Origin: an uncultured Porphyromonadaceae bacterium
GTDB lineage: Bacteria; Bacteroidota; Bacteroidia; Bacteroidales; Muribaculaceae
DNA length: 25,380 bases
Direction of reading: 5' to 3'
NCBI GenBank assembly: GCA_937901905.1
Contig: CALDIF010000091.1
Location: 1 to 25,380, forward strand
The position numbers and the translations under genes are program-made. Each line of letters starts with the position of its first letter. The first letter of the stretch is position 1. The notes under the pieces are model-generated. The model was not told where the DNA came from. It searched no databases and saw nothing but the letters and a program-made list of their open reading frames with translations. Below are positions 13,712-21,531 of this stretch, piece by piece.

Positions 13712-14931
13712 TGTTGGTCTGTCTTCTGGTTATTCATTATTCGCTTGGTTTCACGCAATTCTTTTTGCAGCAGCTCCATGCGCTCGCGCAGTTGCTCGCC
13801 GGTGGGCAGGGCATCCTGGATGCGGATGTTGTTGTAAGTCGCCATACCCATTGGCGTGCTGATGCCGCGGAACGACCACTGTACCTCGGTGCGGTTCATG
13901 TCCGAACAAATGAGTAGCCCAATGCTGGGATTGTCGTCATCTGCTTTCATCAGCTCATCTACGGCGTTGACATAGAAGTTCAGTTTGCCCGCAAATTCGG
14001 GTTCAAATGGCTTGACCTTGATTTCACACACGATGTAGCACCGCAAGCGGATGTGATAGAAAAGCAGGTCGATCTTTCGTGACCGTCCCTCAACAAGAAT
14101 TTCCTTTTGCCGACCGATGAAAGCAAAGCCGGTGCCCATTTCGAGCAGCAAGGCGGTGACGTTGCTCGTGAGGGCATCTTCCAGTTCGGCCTCGCTGTAA
14201 AGCTCGTGCCCCACGGTGGCAAAGCCGAAGTCATAATTCTCTTTCAGCACTTCCTGCACGAGCTGACTTTGCAACGCCGGCAGATGTTCGGGGAAGTTGT
14301 TGAGAATCTTGCCCTGATGCTGATAGAGATTTGCCTTGATGCAGTTGATGAGTGCCGCTCGGCTCAGTCCTTGCTCTATGGTTCTGCCAATATAGAACAA
14401 GGCTTCCTCAATCGACTTGCATTTGGTGAGAATCTCCACATGATGCCGCCATGGAACCAATGCAAAGAGCAATGGGAATTCTGCACCATGTTGGTGCAGT
14501 TTCTGCGGTTCAATTTCTGCACCAACTTGGTGCAGTTTTGCATCAATCTGATTTTGTGGTAGTTGTAATTCTCTAACAAGTTGTTGGAGTTTTTGTTCTG
14601 CTTGCTCTTTGCAATAGAACTCATACCATTGCTTCATATACCACAAATTCCTCGCAGCAAATCCCTTGTCGCCGGGGAACTCGCGTTGCAGGTCGAGGCT
14701 CACTTGTTCCACCACGCCTGCACCCCAGCGCTGCTCGGCTTTCTTGAGCACAAGGTCGCGCCCCAGTTGCCAGTTGAACAACAGTTTCTCGGCATTGACA
14801 CGCACTGCTGCCTTGACTTGCGCCGAGCGATAGCGATGCTTCAGTTCGGCAATCCAAGTGGCATAGTCTCCGTCGAGATGAATGTCGTGAGAAGTCACGA
14901 CTTTGGTTTCTTTATTCTTGTTGTCGCTCAT
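13708..14931 (-). CDS. YhcG/DUF1016 PD-(D/E)XK nuclease family protein, 407 aa
   Basis: Full-length member of the DUF1016 family. N-terminal domain: LLFNWQLGRDLVLKKAEQRWG and FPGDKGFAARNLWYMKQWYEF; C-terminal nuclease: RKIDLLFYH with D288, and CEIKVK with E303 and K305, then KLNFYVNAVDELM. Between the domains is a linker with two LHQ-x-GAE repeats. An ATG at 14931 (MSDNKNKE) is chosen; a GTG at 14961 overlapping the hsdM stop by four bases (GTGA) would add ten residues and cannot be excluded. The stop overlaps hsdS. YhcG proteins are known to be inserted in type I operons; their activity there is not settled. A second protein with only the N-terminal domain lies at 6840-7358. Confidence 0.9.
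   Translation of the reverse strand: MSDNKNKETKVVTSHDIHLDGDYATWIAELKHRYRSAQVKAAVRVNAEKLLFNWQLGRDLVLKKAEQRWGAGVVEQVSLDLQREFPGDKGFAARNLWYMKQWYEFYCKEQAEQKLQQLVRELQLPQNQIDAKLHQVGAEIEPQKLHQHGAEFPLLFALVPWRHHVEILTKCKSIEEALFYIGRTIEQGLSRAALINCIKANLYQHQGKILNNFPEHLPALQSQLVQEVLKENYDFGFATVGHELYSEAELEDALTSNVTALLLEMGTGFAFIGRQKEILVEGRSRKIDLLFYHIRLRCYIVCEIKVKPFEPEFAGKLNFYVNAVDELMKADDDNPSIGLLICSDMNRTEVQWSFRGISTPMGMATYNNIRIQDALPTGEQLRERMELLQKELRETKRIMNNQKTDQQ
14481..14535. repeat. Two in-frame palindromes in the YhcG linker
   Basis: CTGCACCATGTTGGTGCAG at 14481-14499 and CTGCACCAACTTGGTGCAG at 14517-14535 are palindromes of 8-9 bp arms, offset by exactly 36 bp (12 codons). They encode the repeated peptide LHQVGAE / LHQHGAE. 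Confidence 0.85.
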
Positions 14932-14957
14932 TGTCGTCTTTGAGTATTCTCTTGCAG

Positions 14958-17057
14958 TCACGAGTTGATGCCTAAGATTTTGTTCAACATTCCATCGGTG
15001 TTTTCTTCAATAGAGCGGATGTCGGCTGCAATCTCATCGAGCGAGCGCAGTTGCACCGGCTTATAGAAATACTTGGTGAAGCTCAACTCATAACCAATCA
15101 CGGTTTTTCCCTCGTTGATATAGGCATCGGGGGTGTATGGTAAGACTTCGTTCTGCATAAAGGCTTCTATGCCACCCTCATAGAGTAAAGGCACTTGCTC
15201 GGTGTCGCTCAATGCTTTGTCGGCAATGGGCTTGCCGTCGTCGTCAAGCACGATGTCTGCCTCCGGGCAGGTTTCGGCAAAGTATTTCATTAAAGCCTCG
15301 TAGTTGGCTTTCTTCCACTTATAGCCATGCTTCTTCGTGGCGGCTTTAGCATCTTCAATAAAGATGTTGAAGTTGGTATAGACCTTGCGTCCCATCTCCT
15401 CAAAGAGTCGTGAAAGCCAGTCTTGGAAGTCTTTATACTTCTTGTCGTTGATGCACATTGCTATGCCGTCATTGGTAATCTCGGCTTTCAAGCGCAGGGG
15501 GCGTTCTACTGTTATCTCGTAGTAGCCAAACTCCTCGTTGGGGAAGATGCGGCTCTGCTCGTTCTCCACAAAGTCCATGAGCAGTTTTATGATCTTCTTG
15601 CGGTCGTCCTCGTTGGTCTCGCAGTTTTTCTCACCGAGGTTCTTGCGAAGCGGAGTTTTAATCTCGGTGGCATCAATGAGTTGCACCTTACCACGGCGAC
15701 GCGTCTCTTTGCGGTTGGTTACAACCCAAATGAAAGTGCCGATGCCGGTGTTATAGAAGTCCTTTTCGGGCATGGCGATGATGGCTTCAAGCATATCATT
15801 TTCGATGATATACTTACGCAGGTTGCTCTCGCCACCACCGGCATTGCCGGTAAATAGGCTGCTGCCGTTGTGCACCTCTACGATGCGAGTGCCAATCTCG
15901 CTCTCGTCGTTCATGCGGCTCACGTTGTTGGCGAGGAACAGCATTTGCGGGTCGCCAATGCCCGGCACGAAACGCACTTCTTGGTCGTAGCCGATTGAGC
16001 GGTAGAAGCGGCGGTCGGCAATCTTGTCTTTCTCGTTCTCTTTCAAGCCCCATGCTTCCATGTCGGCTTTCCACGGAGTGCCGAAGGGCGGATTGGAGAT
16101 ACAGAAGTCAAACTTCATGCCCGGATGACCGTCGTTGCTGATGGTGCTGCCGCAGAAGAAACGTTCACGCTCCTTGCCGGCGTGCTTGTAGGTGAACATG
16201 TTCACGTTGTTGGTGCTCAGCATGAGGTCGGCCTTGCAGGTAGCATAAGTTTCGGGCTGGAGTTCCTGTCCGTACAGGTCAATTTTCACCTGCTTGCCGC
16301 GTTTTGCTGCGTTCTCCTTGATGCGCTGCTCGGCAATGGAGAGGATGCCACCGGTGCCACAAGCACCATCATACACCTTGTAGGTGGCCGAGCGCAGACA
16401 GTCGGCGATGGGAAGCACGGCGATGTCGGCCATGAGTGCCACATAGTCGCGAGGCGTAAAGTGCTCTCCGGCCTCGGTGACGCTGTTTTCCTCGTTGAAC
16501 TTGCGGAGCAACTGCTCAAAAAGCGTTCCCATGGTGTGGTTGTCCACACCGGGAAGCTTTTCATTGCCGTTCTTATCGAGGACGGGGTTGATGCCCAAGT
16601 TGATATTATCGTCGGTAAACTTTTCTATCAAGCTACCCAATCGCCCCGCGTCGCTCAGGTTATCCACCTGTTGCTTGAGTCGGAACTTCTCGATGATGTC
16701 CTGCACATCACGGCTGAAACCGTCAAGGTATTCAAGGAAATTCTGCTTCAAGCGAATGGGGTTCGTCTCGCCACGGAGCGACTTCATGGTGAAGCGCGAC
16801 GTGTTGCAGAAGGGATAACGAGTGATGCCAAATAGCACCTGTTCCTGCGAAGCCTCTGGGATGGAGCTTTCATCAAGCTGCTTCTTCTGTTTGAGCACTT
16901 CCTCATGGGTGGGTTCCAGCAAGATGTCAAGGCGACGAAGCACCATCATGGGCAGGATTACCTTCTTGTAATCGCCCTTGTTGAAGGCGTACACAAGAAC
17001 ATCGTTGGCGATGTTCCATATAAACGAGAATAGCTGGTCGTATTGTGATTGGTTCAT
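14958..17057 (-). CDS. hsdM: Type I DNA methylase subunit (HsdM), N6-adenine, 699 aa
   Basis: Methylates adenine at the site chosen by HsdS. N-terminal HsdM bundle (SFIWNIANDVLVYAF, ILPMMVLRRLDIL) is followed by the SAM-binding motif I DGACGTGG (230-237) and catalytic motif IV NPPF (322-325). GEHFTPRDYV (around 197-206) is the usual HsdM segment before motif I. Length is somewhat above the E. coli type but normal for the Bacteroidetes form. ATG at 17057. A 25-nt operator-like motif and a TTTGC element lie 34-75 bases upstream, giving this gene its own promoter inside the 118-base gap after the WYL gene. Its stop is shared with the GTG alternative start of the YhcG gene. Confidence 0.96.
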   Translation of the reverse strand: MNQSQYDQLFSFIWNIANDVLVYAFNKGDYKKVILPMMVLRRLDILLEPTHEEVLKQKKQLDESSIPEASQEQVLFGITRYPFCNTSRFTMKSLRGETNPIRLKQNFLEYLDGFSRDVQDIIEKFRLKQQVDNLSDAGRLGSLIEKFTDDNINLGINPVLDKNGNEKLPGVDNHTMGTLFEQLLRKFNEENSVTEAGEHFTPRDYVALMADIAVLPIADCLRSATYKVYDGACGTGGILSIAEQRIKENAAKRGKQVKIDLYGQELQPETYATCKADLMLSTNNVNMFTYKHAGKERERFFCGSTISNDGHPGMKFDFCISNPPFGTPWKADMEAWGLKENEKDKIADRRFYRSIGYDQEVRFVPGIGDPQMLFLANNVSRMNDESEIGTRIVEVHNGSSLFTGNAGGGESNLRKYIIENDMLEAIIAMPEKDFYNTGIGTFIWVVTNRKETRRRGKVQLIDATEIKTPLRKNLGEKNCETNEDDRKKIIKLLMDFVENEQSRIFPNEEFGYYEITVERPLRLKAEITNDGIAMCINDKKYKDFQDWLSRLFEEMGRKVYTNFNIFIEDAKAATKKHGYKWKKANYEALMKYFAETCPEADIVLDDDGKPIADKALSDTEQVPLLYEGGIEAFMQNEVLPYTPDAYINEGKTVIGYELSFTKYFYKPVQLRSLDEIAADIRSIEENTDGMLNKILGINS

Positions 17058-17090
17058 ATATCGATATGTAAGTTTTTAAGATTTATGTTG

Positions 17091-17132
17091 CAAAATTTCT
17101 TATCATATGTGCGCTCTATCTGCACAGCAAAA
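17091..17132 (-). promoter_or_regulatory. Operator/promoter module, copy B (hsdM)
   Basis: Minus strand: TTTTGC, dyad core TGTGCAGATAGAGCGCACA (17126-17108), 13 bases, then TTTGC from 17094. The hsdM ATG is at 17057. Same spacing as copies A and C; here the -7 box AAATTTTG lacks the TA. Confidence 0.75.
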
Positions 17133-17175
17133 TATTTAACTTCGTTGAATATTGGCTGCGCCTCAGCAAAACCAA

Positions 17176-18204
17176 TCAAGTTTGGTTTTGCGTTCGGCTT
17201 TCGAAATATTTTTTGTATGCGTCCTCAACTTTTTTCATCATCTGCTCGCGCAAGGCTTCGGGAGCAAGCACTTCGATGTCGGCTCCGAACGAGAGCAGTT
17301 TCTGCTCCAGTTCAAAGTTGGGAGCCACCTCGATTTGCAAGATGCACTGCTTGCGGTCAACGACGCGCTGCGAGGGGTGAAGCGGTTTTGAAACGATGTA
17401 GGGGTATCGTTTCTCGGTAGTGCGGAACACAACGGTTTGTACCGTGGGGTCGTCGGGGACGGTCACGCCCACGATGGTATCGAAGTAGTGGTCAAAGTCA
17501 ATGTCGGCGGCGATGTAGGCGATGTCGCCCATCGGCTCTATTCCCTTGATGCGGTCGAGCGCATTGACGGTGATTTGACCGGTCTCATCATTGCGCCCGA
17601 ACAAGAACCAGCGATTGTTGTACTGCTTCAGGTAGTAAGGGTGAATGATGAAGTCCATGTCGCGTCCGCCGTTCTTGTAGGTATGGTAGCTGATTTTAAG
17701 CACCTGACGGGCGGTGGCGGCATCAATGAGCGTACCGAGGTGTTCGAGGCCTTCGAGCAATGGGTTCTGCTCGAAGCACACGACGCCCACGCTTTTGCCG
17801 TCAAGGTTGAAGCGATATTCGAGGTTGGTAATCACCTCCTCGACCCAGTTGTATTGCGGCAAGCCACGAAAACGCGTCAGCGTAATGATGGCCTGTTGAA
17901 GTTGCTGCGCCTCGGCATGGCTCAGCGGTTGCTTGTTGATGCTGAAGCTCGGGTCGGCATAGCGGTAGTAAACCTTCTTGCCGTCGCGCAACTTGTCGAG
18001 TTCAATGGAGTAGCCCGCCTCGCTCTCCATGAACTTGATGTCGTCGAAGATCTGACGGCGTTTCACTCCGCCCTCGAAGTTGTAAGAGAGCAAAGCCTCG
18101 TTACATTCATCGATTAGGTCTTCGATGAAATACTTGCGCCGCGTGTCACGGAAACAGCGGTCGAGCGTACGATAGCGAATATTTGCGTTCTTGTTTACCG
18201 GCAT
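17176..18204 (-). CDS. WYL-domain transcriptional regulator, 342 aa
   Basis: N-terminal winged-helix-like region (RYRTLDRCFRD...YFIEDLIDECNEAL...VKRRQIFDDIKFME) followed by a WYL ligand-sensing domain at about 140-235 with IIHPYYLKQYNNRWFLFG, corresponding to the family's HP..L....rWYL core, and a C-terminal WCX-like part. Regulators of this family control phage-defence loci such as BREX and CBASS by binding inverted repeats and sensing nucleic acid or nucleotide ligands (established for BrxR and CapW). Its place directly before hsdM, plus the dyad motif upstream of both genes, suggests it controls this operon and itself. ATG 18204; a promoter box TAACTTTG is at 18263-18270. Confidence 0.9.
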   Translation of the reverse strand: MPVNKNANIRYRTLDRCFRDTRRKYFIEDLIDECNEALLSYNFEGGVKRRQIFDDIKFMESEAGYSIELDKLRDGKKVYYRYADPSFSINKQPLSHAEAQQLQQAIITLTRFRGLPQYNWVEEVITNLEYRFNLDGKSVGVVCFEQNPLLEGLEHLGTLIDAATARQVLKISYHTYKNGGRDMDFIIHPYYLKQYNNRWFLFGRNDETGQITVNALDRIKGIEPMGDIAYIAADIDFDHYFDTIVGVTVPDDPTVQTVVFRTTEKRYPYIVSKPLHPSQRVVDRKQCILQIEVAPNFELEQKLLSFGADIEVLAPEALREQMMKKVEDAYKKYFESRTQNQT

Positions 18205-18262
18205 GATGTCTTGCAGTTTTTTAGGGCGGCAATAGGATTAAAAATCCTGTTGTAATAACCAA

Positions 18263-18270
18263 CAAAGTTA
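18263..18270 (-). promoter_or_regulatory. Proximal -7 promoter element of the WYL gene
   Basis: TAACTTTG matches TAnnTTTG, 59 bases before ATG 18204. No TTTG is found at -33, so activity may be weak. Confidence 0.5.
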
Positions 18271-18431
18271 CGAAATTATATTTTATATAAGGTGCATTAA
18301 CGGGCAAATTGTTGAAAACTTGACGGTTTTTCCTCGAAAAATCCTCATCTCACCTCATGACGAGGTCGTTTTTGAGCGATTTTAATGGTAAAAACGCGCA
18401 ACAAATCATCTTTTCACACGCCTTGCGGCTG

Positions 18432-18473
18432 CAAAGGAAAAGCGTTAGTGTGCACTCTATCTGCACAGCAAAA
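18432..18473 (-). promoter_or_regulatory. Operator/promoter module, copy C (WYL gene)
   Basis: Minus strand: TTTTGC, dyad core TGTGCAGATAGAGTGCACA (18467-18449), 13 bases, then TTTGC from 18435. It is about 230 bases upstream of the WYL ATG, so it would give a long leader containing only a 19-codon ORF (18350-18409). The rest of 18205-18633 holds no supported gene. Confidence 0.65.
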
Positions 18474-18633
18474 ATTTTTTTTCAAAAAAAAACCACTCAA
18501 AGAGCGATTTCAGTGTATCAAGAAACAATTAAGCGGAAACATTGACTATCGCAACATTATTGCCGTTAAATAATCGCGTAGATAAACATGTACTTGCACT
18601 GCAACTGTTTTTGCTTTCACGGAATACATATAA

Positions 18634-18675
18634 CGACCGAAGTCCGCTCAACACAGTGTGAACGGACTTCGGTCG
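18634..18675 (-). terminator. Hairpin terminator after hsp20
   Basis: A perfect 13-bp stem, CGACCGAAGTCCG (18634-18646) with CGGACTTCGGTCG (18663-18675), 16 bases past the Hsp20 stop. No long T run, but the stem is strong and well placed. It also marks the probable boundary between the defence island and core genes. Confidence 0.7.
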
Positions 18676-18690
18676 ATATGGCTGAAAACC

Positions 18691-19116
18691 TTATGCAATC
18701 TCAATCACGCGAGCCTCATGTTGCGGAGCAACACGCTTGGGTAGGGTGATGGTCAACACACCGTCGTGAGCTCCGGCTGTGATCGCGTCGCGATCCACGT
18801 TGTCCGGCAAGAAAAAGGTGCGATGAAACTTGGTGTAGCCGAACTCGTGGCGCAAATAACGTTCCTTGTTGCCCTCGGTCTTCTCCCCGTTGCTCTCGCT
18901 CTTGTGCTCGAGGTTGACAATCAGGTTGTCTCCACTCGCGTCAAGCGAAACGTGTAAGTCCTCGCGACGCATGCCTGCTGCGGCAAGTTCAATCGTGTAC
19001 TCGTTCTCACGCTCGATAATGTTGATGGCAGGTGTCACCGTTGCTGTGCAAGTGGTGTCAAACAATGCGTTAAACACATCGGGAAACAGGTTGTGATTGG
19101 TTGTTCTCATTAACAT
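18691..19116 (-). CDS. Small heat-shock protein, Hsp20 family, 141 aa
   Basis: An ATP-independent cytoplasmic chaperone that holds unfolding proteins. The alpha-crystallin domain is visible from PAINIIERENEYTIELAAAG through FGYTKFHRTFFLPDNVD to the closing GVLTITLPK (GVLxxxxPK signature), followed by a short tail RVIEIA. Length is typical. ATG at 19116 is supported by a rare strong Shine-Dalgarno AGGAGG (19125-19130), eight bases upstream. A GG-N10-GC motif about 85-100 bases upstream resembles a sigma-54 promoter. Transcribed alone, ending in a strong hairpin. Confidence 0.95.
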   Translation of the reverse strand: MLMRTTNHNLFPDVFNALFDTTCTATVTPAINIIERENEYTIELAAAGMRREDLHVSLDASGDNLIVNLEHKSESNGEKTEGNKERYLRHEFGYTKFHRTFFLPDNVDRDAITAGAHDGVLTITLPKRVAPQHEARVIEIA

Positions 19117-19124
19117 AGTAGTGT

Positions 19125-19130
19125 CCTCCT
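19125..19130 (-). promoter_or_regulatory. Strong Shine-Dalgarno site of hsp20
   Basis: AGGAGG on the minus strand, eight bases before ATG 19116. It decides the start in favour of MLMRTT over the second ATG (19110) and is unusual for this group, where such sites are seldom used. Confidence 0.8.
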
Positions 19131-19198
19131 ATATTGTTTAAATTGTTAATAATTCGTTTTGTTCGCGCTCGCTGTGTTGCTTGCGTTCGCTTTATATT

Positions 19199-19216
19199 CT
19201 GCACAGTGTATGCCAA
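19199..19216 (-). promoter_or_regulatory. Possible sigma-54-type promoter of hsp20
   Basis: TTGGCATACACTGTGCAG (minus strand) has GG and GC exactly ten bases apart, as in -24/-12 promoters (TTGGCAC...TTGC). It is an imperfect match; no other promoter is clear in 19131-19260. The plus-strand side of 19217-19366 holds nothing else I can support. Confidence 0.35.
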
Positions 19217-19366
19217 AGAATTCGGTTATGTCAAAATGGCACAAAACAATCTTGCTTACTGTCAATATGTCGCTATTGTTGTGACAAAATAGCACGAATC
19301 GCTCTATTGCTGTAATTCGAGAGGGGGATGGGGTGGTGAAATCGTAAAAATAGTGTCATTGTCGCC

Positions 19367-19397
19367 TTTGATTGTATGAGTCTTTTCCTTACCTTTG
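19367..19397 (+). promoter_or_regulatory. Consensus promoter of the DUF1893 operon
   Basis: TTTG (19367-19370), 19 bases, TACCTTTG (19390-19397): a perfect Bacteroidetes -33/-7 pair. The expected start of transcription is only a few bases before, or at, the ATG at 19403. Confidence 0.85.
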
Positions 19398-19402
19398 CAA
19401 CA

Positions 19403-19858
19403 ATGAATGAACTCGTTGAAATACTGCACGAGAGAGCCTGTTCACTCGTGCTGCGTGACACTAACGGTGACGTGACAACTTACGACAAGCCGGGTGTGCG
19501 CGATTTGATATGGTTGCTCGATAACGACCCGAGCCGCCTGCAAGGGGCTTGTGTTGCCGACAAAGTGGTGGGCAAGGCAGCAGCGGGATTGATGTTGCGC
19601 GGTGGCGTGGACGAGGTGTACGGCACCGTGATGAGCAGACAAGCATTGCCGTTGCTCAACGATGCCAATGTGAAATACTCTTACGGCACACTGGTTGAAC
19701 GCATCGTGCAGCCGGTGGGTGATAATCGATGCCCGTTGGAACTCATCGTGCGAGATGCCACAACCGCGTCGCAGGTAGAACATTTATTAAGGGAGCATTT
19801 TGCCGAACGACGTTTGACCATGAAGAGCGATAGCGATGCTGAAAACGTTTTGAGTTAA
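19403..19858 (+). CDS. DUF1893 domain protein, 151 aa
   Basis: The sequence MNELVEILHERACSLVLRD, RGVRDL-like turn, LQGACVADKVVGKAAAGLM, then GGVDEVYGTVMSRQALPLL matches DUF1893, a small family whose solved member (Thermotoga TM1506, from memory) has a cytidine-deaminase-like fold without proven activity. The family usually starts at the helix 'ELxxxLH', which supports ATG 19403 over the upstream in-frame codon at 19376, inside the promoter. The promoter implies almost no leader, so the mRNA may be leaderless. It is first in a plus-strand operon: 45 bases to the ECF S gene, which overlaps the next, which overlaps the next. Confidence 0.85.
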   Translation: MNELVEILHERACSLVLRDTNGDVTTYDKPGVRDLIWLLDNDPSRLQGACVADKVVGKAAAGLMLRGGVDEVYGTVMSRQALPLLNDANVKYSYGTLVERIVQPVGDNRCPLELIVRDATTASQVEHLLREHFAERRLTMKSDSDAENVLS

Positions 19859-19903
19859 ACCAATGTCAAGTGTATAATAACTTTATCGAAATATAACACA
19901 ATT

Positions 19904-20419
19904 ATGAGCAAATCAACTGCTATTCACCTTTACTCGCTTGACTATAGCGAGGGTCGCACCTACCTGTATGCGACTTTATTTATTATCGGCAATATATTGG
20001 TGCCCCGGTTGTGCCACCTCATTCCTCAGGGGGGCTTAATGTTGTTACCGATTTACTTTTTCACACTCATTGCCGCCTACAAATTCGGTTGGAAAGTAGG
20101 ACTGCTCACCGCAGTGGTGTCACCGTTGGCAAACTCGTTGTTGTTCGCCATGCCGGCACCGTCGATGTTACCTGTCATCATGGTTAAATCGGTCTTGCTC
20201 GCGCTGTGCGCATCGTGGGTGGCTCGTCGCTCCGGTGGGGTGAGTGTGCTCGCCCTGGTTGCCGTTGTACTGATGTATCAAGTATCGGGGTCGTCAGTCG
20301 AATGGTTGCTTACCGGTTCTGTAGCAGCTGCACTTCAAGACTTCAAGTTGGGCGTGCCGGGCATGTTACTGCAAGTTTTCGGTGGTTATGCTGTTCTTAA
20401 ATATCTGTTGGCGCGATGA
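19904..20419 (+). CDS. ECF transporter S component family membrane protein, 171 aa
   Basis: About five to six hydrophobic segments (YLYATLFIIGNILVP, LMLLPIYFFTLIAAY, VGLLTAVVSPLANSLLF, LPVIMVKSVLLALCASW, VSVLALVAVVLMYQV, the last ending ...VFGGYAVLKYLLAR) and a length near 170 aa fit substrate-binding S components of energy-coupling-factor vitamin transporters. These capture a small nutrient in the inner membrane; the ATPase module is not encoded here and would be shared. The substrate cannot be assigned. ATG 19904 follows the DUF1893 gene and the stop overlaps the next ATG by four bases (ATGA), so it is coupled to the aldo/keto reductase. Confidence 0.75.
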   Translation: MSKSTAIHLYSLDYSEGRTYLYATLFIIGNILVPRLCHLIPQGGLMLLPIYFFTLIAAYKFGWKVGLLTAVVSPLANSLLFAMPAPSMLPVIMVKSVLLALCASWVARRSGGVSVLALVAVVLMYQVSGSSVEWLLTGSVAAALQDFKLGVPGMLLQVFGGYAVLKYLLAR

Positions 20420-21531
20420 AACCGTTAGGCTTCGGATTGATGCGTTTGCCGCTGACTGATGCTGCCGACCCGACATCAATCGACATCGAGCATGTCAAGA
20501 CAATGGTCGACTTGTTTTTAGAGAGAGGATTTACCTATTTTGACACTGCCTACACCTACCACGGCGGTCGCAGCGAGGCGGCTTTTCGCATGGCAGTCTC
20601 GTCGCGTTATCCTCGCGAGCGTTTCTCGATAACCGACAAGATGCCTTGCTGGGCGGTGAACACCGTTGATGACCTTGAGCGCATCTTCAACGAGCAGTTG
20701 GAACGGTGTGGCGTGGAATACTTCGACTACTACTGGTTGCACTGCTTGAACGTGGAAAACGTGCGACGCATGGATAGGGTAGACGGTTGGGGATTTATCG
20801 CGCGTAAAAAGGCTGAGGGTTACATCAAGCACATCGGTTTCTCGTTCCATGACGAGTCGGCGTTGCTCGCTCGCTTGCTTGATGAGCACCCCGAGATAGA
20901 GTGTGTGCAGTTGCAAATTAATTACCTCGATTGGGATAGCCCCACCATAGAGGCGGCAACGTGCTACGACTTGTGTGTTAAACACCGCAAGAAGGTGATT
21001 GTGATGGAACCGGTCAAGGGCGGTTCGCTCGCCACTGTTCCTCCCGAGGTAGCACGCTTGTTCGAGCAACGCAATCCCGGTGCGAGCCCGGCATCATGGG
21101 CTGTGCGATATTGCGCTTCGCTGCCCGAAGTGATAATGGTGTTGAGCGGTATGAGCAATCTTGAGCAGGTTGATGATAACACCGGTTATATGCAGCGGTT
21201 TGTGCCGTTTGACGAGAGTGAACACGACATCGTCAAGCGAGCGGCTGCAATCATCAAGGAGGCTATTGCAATCCCCTGTACCGCATGCCACTATTGTACC
21301 GACGGTTGTCCGCAAGGAATATGTATTCCCGAGTATTTCCACATTTATAACACCTTGCATTACTTCGGTGAGACTCAACGCATCAACACGACCACCTACT
21401 ACGGTGTGTTGTCGAAGTCGCACGGCAAACCGGGCGACTGCATCGAGTGCGGACAGTGTGAGGCACATTGTCCGCAACACATTGATATAATTGATAACTT
21501 AAAACTGGTCGCCGAGCGATTTGAATTTTGA
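20416..21531 (+). CDS. Aldo/keto reductase with two 4Fe-4S clusters, 371 aa
   Basis: An aldo/keto reductase barrel (GFGLMRLPL, YFDTAYTYHGG with D43 and Y48, K75 in TDKMP, HIGFSFHD) carries a C-terminal ferredoxin-like extension with two complete motifs, C288-x2-C291-x2-C294-x3-C298-P and C342-x2-C345-x2-C348-x3-C352-P, enough for two 4Fe-4S clusters. Such fused proteins are common in anaerobes; their substrates are mostly unknown. It is likely a cytoplasmic redox enzyme. The start overlaps the ECF S stop and its own TGA overlaps the TTG start of the TonB receptor, so all three are translationally coupled, pointing to one shared process with the nutrient imported. Confidence 0.93.
   Translation: MKPLGFGLMRLPLTDAADPTSIDIEHVKTMVDLFLERGFTYFDTAYTYHGGRSEAAFRMAVSSRYPRERFSITDKMPCWAVNTVDDLERIFNEQLERCGVEYFDYYWLHCLNVENVRRMDRVDGWGFIARKKAEGYIKHIGFSFHDESALLARLLDEHPEIECVQLQINYLDWDSPTIEAATCYDLCVKHRKKVIVMEPVKGGSLATVPPEVARLFEQRNPGASPASWAVRYCASLPEVIMVLSGMSNLEQVDDNTGYMQRFVPFDESEHDIVKRAAAIIKEAIAIPCTACHYCTDGCPQGICIPEYFHIYNTLHYFGETQRINTTTYYGVLSKSHGKPGDCIECGQCEAHCPQHIDIIDNLKLVAERFEF

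Noticed and set aside
16125..16835. 236-codon plus-strand frame opposite hsdM
   Set aside because: Antisense to the methylase motif region of a clearly real gene.
19198..19206. Fourth operator copy near hsp20 (TCTGCACAG)
   Set aside because: Only one half-site matches; the second arm and the TTTG spacing are absent.
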